Assembly (NCBI RefSeq): GCF_937999985.1
Contig: NZ_CALLDG010000008.1
Span: 1 to 7,176, forward strand
DNA from: an uncultured Corynebacterium sp.
GTDB taxonomy: Bacteria; Actinomycetota; Actinomycetes; Mycobacteriales; Mycobacteriaceae
Length of the DNA stretch: 7,176 bases
Direction: 5' to 3'
Shown here piece after piece: positions 5,476 through 7,176 of the stretch. Every line of letters starts with the position of its first letter. Position 1 is the first letter of the stretch. Both the position numbers and the translations under genes were made by a program. Below the pieces are notes generated by a model, which worked only from the letters and a program-made list of their open reading frames with translations, did not search any database and was not told the origin of the DNA.

Positions 5476-7176
5476 ATGACTAACGCATGGCATCTGGCGG
5501 TCGACTTCGGAACCTCGAATACGGCTGCCGCTCACCAGAGCCCCATGGGTAGGGAGATCTCCGCCCTTGCGTTGACGCACCGCTCCAACATCATGCCGTC
5601 TGCAGTGTTCCTCGACGTCCCGCACGGCGCACACGCCGCTGCCGATGACGAAGAGCCCACGCTGCTCAACGGCGATTCCGCCCTCGCCCGCGGCCGCCGC
5701 GACCCTTCCCGGCTACTGCTCAGCCCCAAGCGCTACATCGACCACGACGAGGTTCAGCTGGCTGGCCGTAGCCTGCCGCTGACGAAGGTCGTCGGCTCCG
5801 TTATCGCTACGGTTCTGCGTTCGGGCAAGGCGCAGCACGCCAACCAGGATCCCGAAACCGTTACGCTGACCCACCCCGAAGCGTGGTCGGCGCACTCCGT
5901 GGAGCAGCTGAAGCGCAGCGCCGTCGCCGCAGGCGTGCCGGAGCAGAACCTGCGCGTGCTGTCCGAGCCGCGCGCAGCTGCGATCCACTACGCCTCCCAG
6001 CAGTCCGTGCAGTCCGGTTCCCACGTGGCAGTGTTCGACTTCGGTGGCGGCACCCTGGATATTGCCGTGCTGCGTGCCAAGGGGGATGGCAACTTCGAGG
6101 TCGTGGCCGCCAAGGGCGATAACAGCCTGGGCGGACGCACCATCGATAACCTGCTCTACCGCTGGGTTCTGGACCAGCTGGAGCACGACGACCCCGACTT
6201 GGCGGACTTCGTTCGCTCCGCGCCCATCACCACGGTGCACGCGCTGGAGTCCAGCATTCGAGAGGCCAAGGAGATCCTGTCGGATACGTCCTCGGCTACC
6301 ATCAGCGTCTCCACTCCTCACGGGGAAACCGACCTGCTAATCACCCGCGACGAGTTCAACAACGTTATCGAGCAGTCGATCATGCGCGGAGTTGAGCTGA
6401 CTCGCGCGGCGCTGACGCAGGCGGGCGTCGATTCCACAAAGACCCCGATCTACATGACCGGCGGATCGTCGCGCATTCCGTTTGTGCAGGACCGGCTGGG
6501 TGAAGTCGGCACCGTCATGACGCTCGACGACCCGAAGACCGTGGTGAGCCGCGGTGCGCTGGCTGCAACCCTGCGCGGGTTCACCGGTGGCGTGAACGGA
6601 GCTCAGGGGGCAGGTTCTCGCCCCGGCGGTGCCGGCGCTGCCGGACTAGCTGGCGCCGCTGGCGCTGGTCTGGGCGCCGGTGCTGCCTCAGCTGCAAACC
6701 GTTCCGGCCAGTCAAGCCAACCCGGCCAGTCCGGCCCGGCAACCCCGCCCGGAATGCCGCGTGCGGGTCAGGGGCAAAGCCAGAGCCCAAGCCAGGGATC
6801 GCAGTCCTACAACAATTCCCCGCAGACCGCTGCCTTCGTACCCAGCTCGGCGAACGCATACGGCGCCAGCAACTTCGCCAGCGCTCACGCAACGAGCTCC
6901 TCGAAGCCGAGGAAGTCCAACACCCCCGTGATCATCACGGCGTGCGTAGCCATCCTGGCAGTCGTGATAGCCATCGGCTTCGTCGCACTGAACGGCGGCG
7001 ATGACAACGGCGGAGGCGGCGGCAACGGGGGTGGCGGCGGCAACGGCGATAGTGGAAACCCGCCGTTCACCGAGGCCAGCCCCTACAGCCCGTCGCGGGA
7101 GCCGTACGAGTCGGATATGTACAAGCACTTGGCCTCCCTGCTGCCGGAGGTCAAGGACTACACTCCGACGAACTTC
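5476..7176 (+). CDS. Membrane-anchored Hsp70-family ATPase without substrate-binding domain (3' end outside window)
   Basis: The first 567 residues are present and the frame is open at the window end. Residues 1 to about 367 are an Hsp70 actin-fold ATPase domain: phosphate loop 1 VDFGTSNTA (9-17), SPKRYI (83-88) with the probable catalytic lysine K85, SEPRAAAIHYA (163-173), phosphate loop 2 FDFGGGTLDIA (187-197), GDNSLGGRTID (214-224) and the adenosine motif TGGSSRIP (328-335). The hydrophobic DnaK interdomain linker and beta-sandwich substrate-binding domain do not follow. Instead there is a Gly/Ala/Ser/Gln/Pro-rich stretch (368-475), a basic patch SKPRKSN (476-482), one transmembrane helix (about 485-505), a Gly/Asn run and the start of an outer region. 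The positive-inside rule puts the ATPase in the cytoplasm and the C-terminus outside. It is thus not the housekeeping DnaK and more likely a signalling or scaffold ATPase in the dynamin operon; the function is inferred. The outer domain cannot be identified here. Confidence 0.9.
   Translation, partial: MTNAWHLAVDFGTSNTAAAHQSPMGREISALALTHRSNIMPSAVFLDVPHGAHAAADDEEPTLLNGDSALARGRRDPSRLLLSPKRYIDHDEVQLAGRSLPLTKVVGSVIATVLRSGKAQHANQDPETVTLTHPEAWSAHSVEQLKRSAVAAGVPEQNLRVLSEPRAAAIHYASQQSVQSGSHVAVFDFGGGTLDIAVLRAKGDGNFEVVAAKGDNSLGGRTIDNLLYRWVLDQLEHDDPDLADFVRSAPITTVHALESSIREAKEILSDTSSATISVSTPHGETDLLITRDEFNNVIEQSIMRGVELTRAALTQAGVDSTKTPIYMTGGSSRIPFVQDRLGEVGTVMTLDDPKTVVSRGALAATLRGFTGGVNGAQGAGSRPGGAGAAGLAGAAGAGLGAGAASAANRSGQSSQPGQSGPATPPGMPRAGQGQSQSPSQGSQSYNNSPQTAAFVPSSANAYGASNFASAHATSSSKPRKSNTPVIITACVAILAVVIAIGFVALNGGDDNGGGGGNGGGGGNGDSGNPPFTEASPYSPSREPYESDMYKHLASLLPEVKDYTPTNF

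Noticed and set aside
5713..6321. Minus-strand frame of 202 codons opposite the Hsp70-type gene
   Set aside because: It is fully covered by a plus-strand gene with conserved ATPase motifs and has no recognisable domain.
2056..7176. Phage-defence island centred on dynamins
   Set aside because: Some bacterial dynamins act in defence, but nearby nucleases, integrases, tRNA edges or composition shifts are not seen, and the pair matches the IniA/IniC envelope-stress type by size and order.

Overview
This window comes from a high-GC actinobacterium. Gene content and style point to Corynebacterium or a near relative: an IniA/IniC-like dynamin pair, a membrane-anchored Hsp70 and AT-richer intergenic regions between GC-rich genes. 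The genus is an inference from family knowledge, not from a marker gene. Layout: (1) 1-456 (+), the 3' end of a DinG/Rad3-type DNA helicase whose start lies before the window. (2) 456-498, a GC-rich palindromic gap between two convergent genes. (3) 1722-499 (-), a very acidic 407-residue protein with 18 exact 13-residue calcium-binding-type repeats (xDxDGDGxxD) in two blocks of 11 and 7, and no signal peptide. (4) 1723-2055, a 333-bp divergent control region. (5) 2056-3918 (+), a 620-residue dynamin-like GTPase (IniA-like) with a hydrophobic membrane segment and a C-terminal coiled coil. (6) 3919-5391 (+), a 490-residue second dynamin-like GTPase (IniC-like) whose start codon directly follows the previous stop. 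(7) 5476-7176 (+), an Hsp70-type ATPase domain followed by a low-complexity linker, one transmembrane helix and a Gly-rich outer segment, still open at the window end. Genes 5-7 are co-oriented and look like one transcription unit, possibly with an extra promoter in the 84-bp gap before the Hsp70 gene. The closest known parallel is the mycobacterial iniBAC operon, induced by cell-wall inhibitors, where IniA is a membrane-remodelling dynamin and IniB is an unrelated low-complexity protein. My working inference is a cell-envelope stress module. The dynamin pair would act on the inner face of the membrane. An Hsp70-derived ATPase would couple across the membrane to an outer domain. The divergent acidic repeat protein may be a co-regulated calcium-binding partner, occupying a place loosely comparable to IniB. 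The membrane-anchored Hsp70 without a substrate-binding domain and the signal-less calcium-repeat protein are the least conventional parts.
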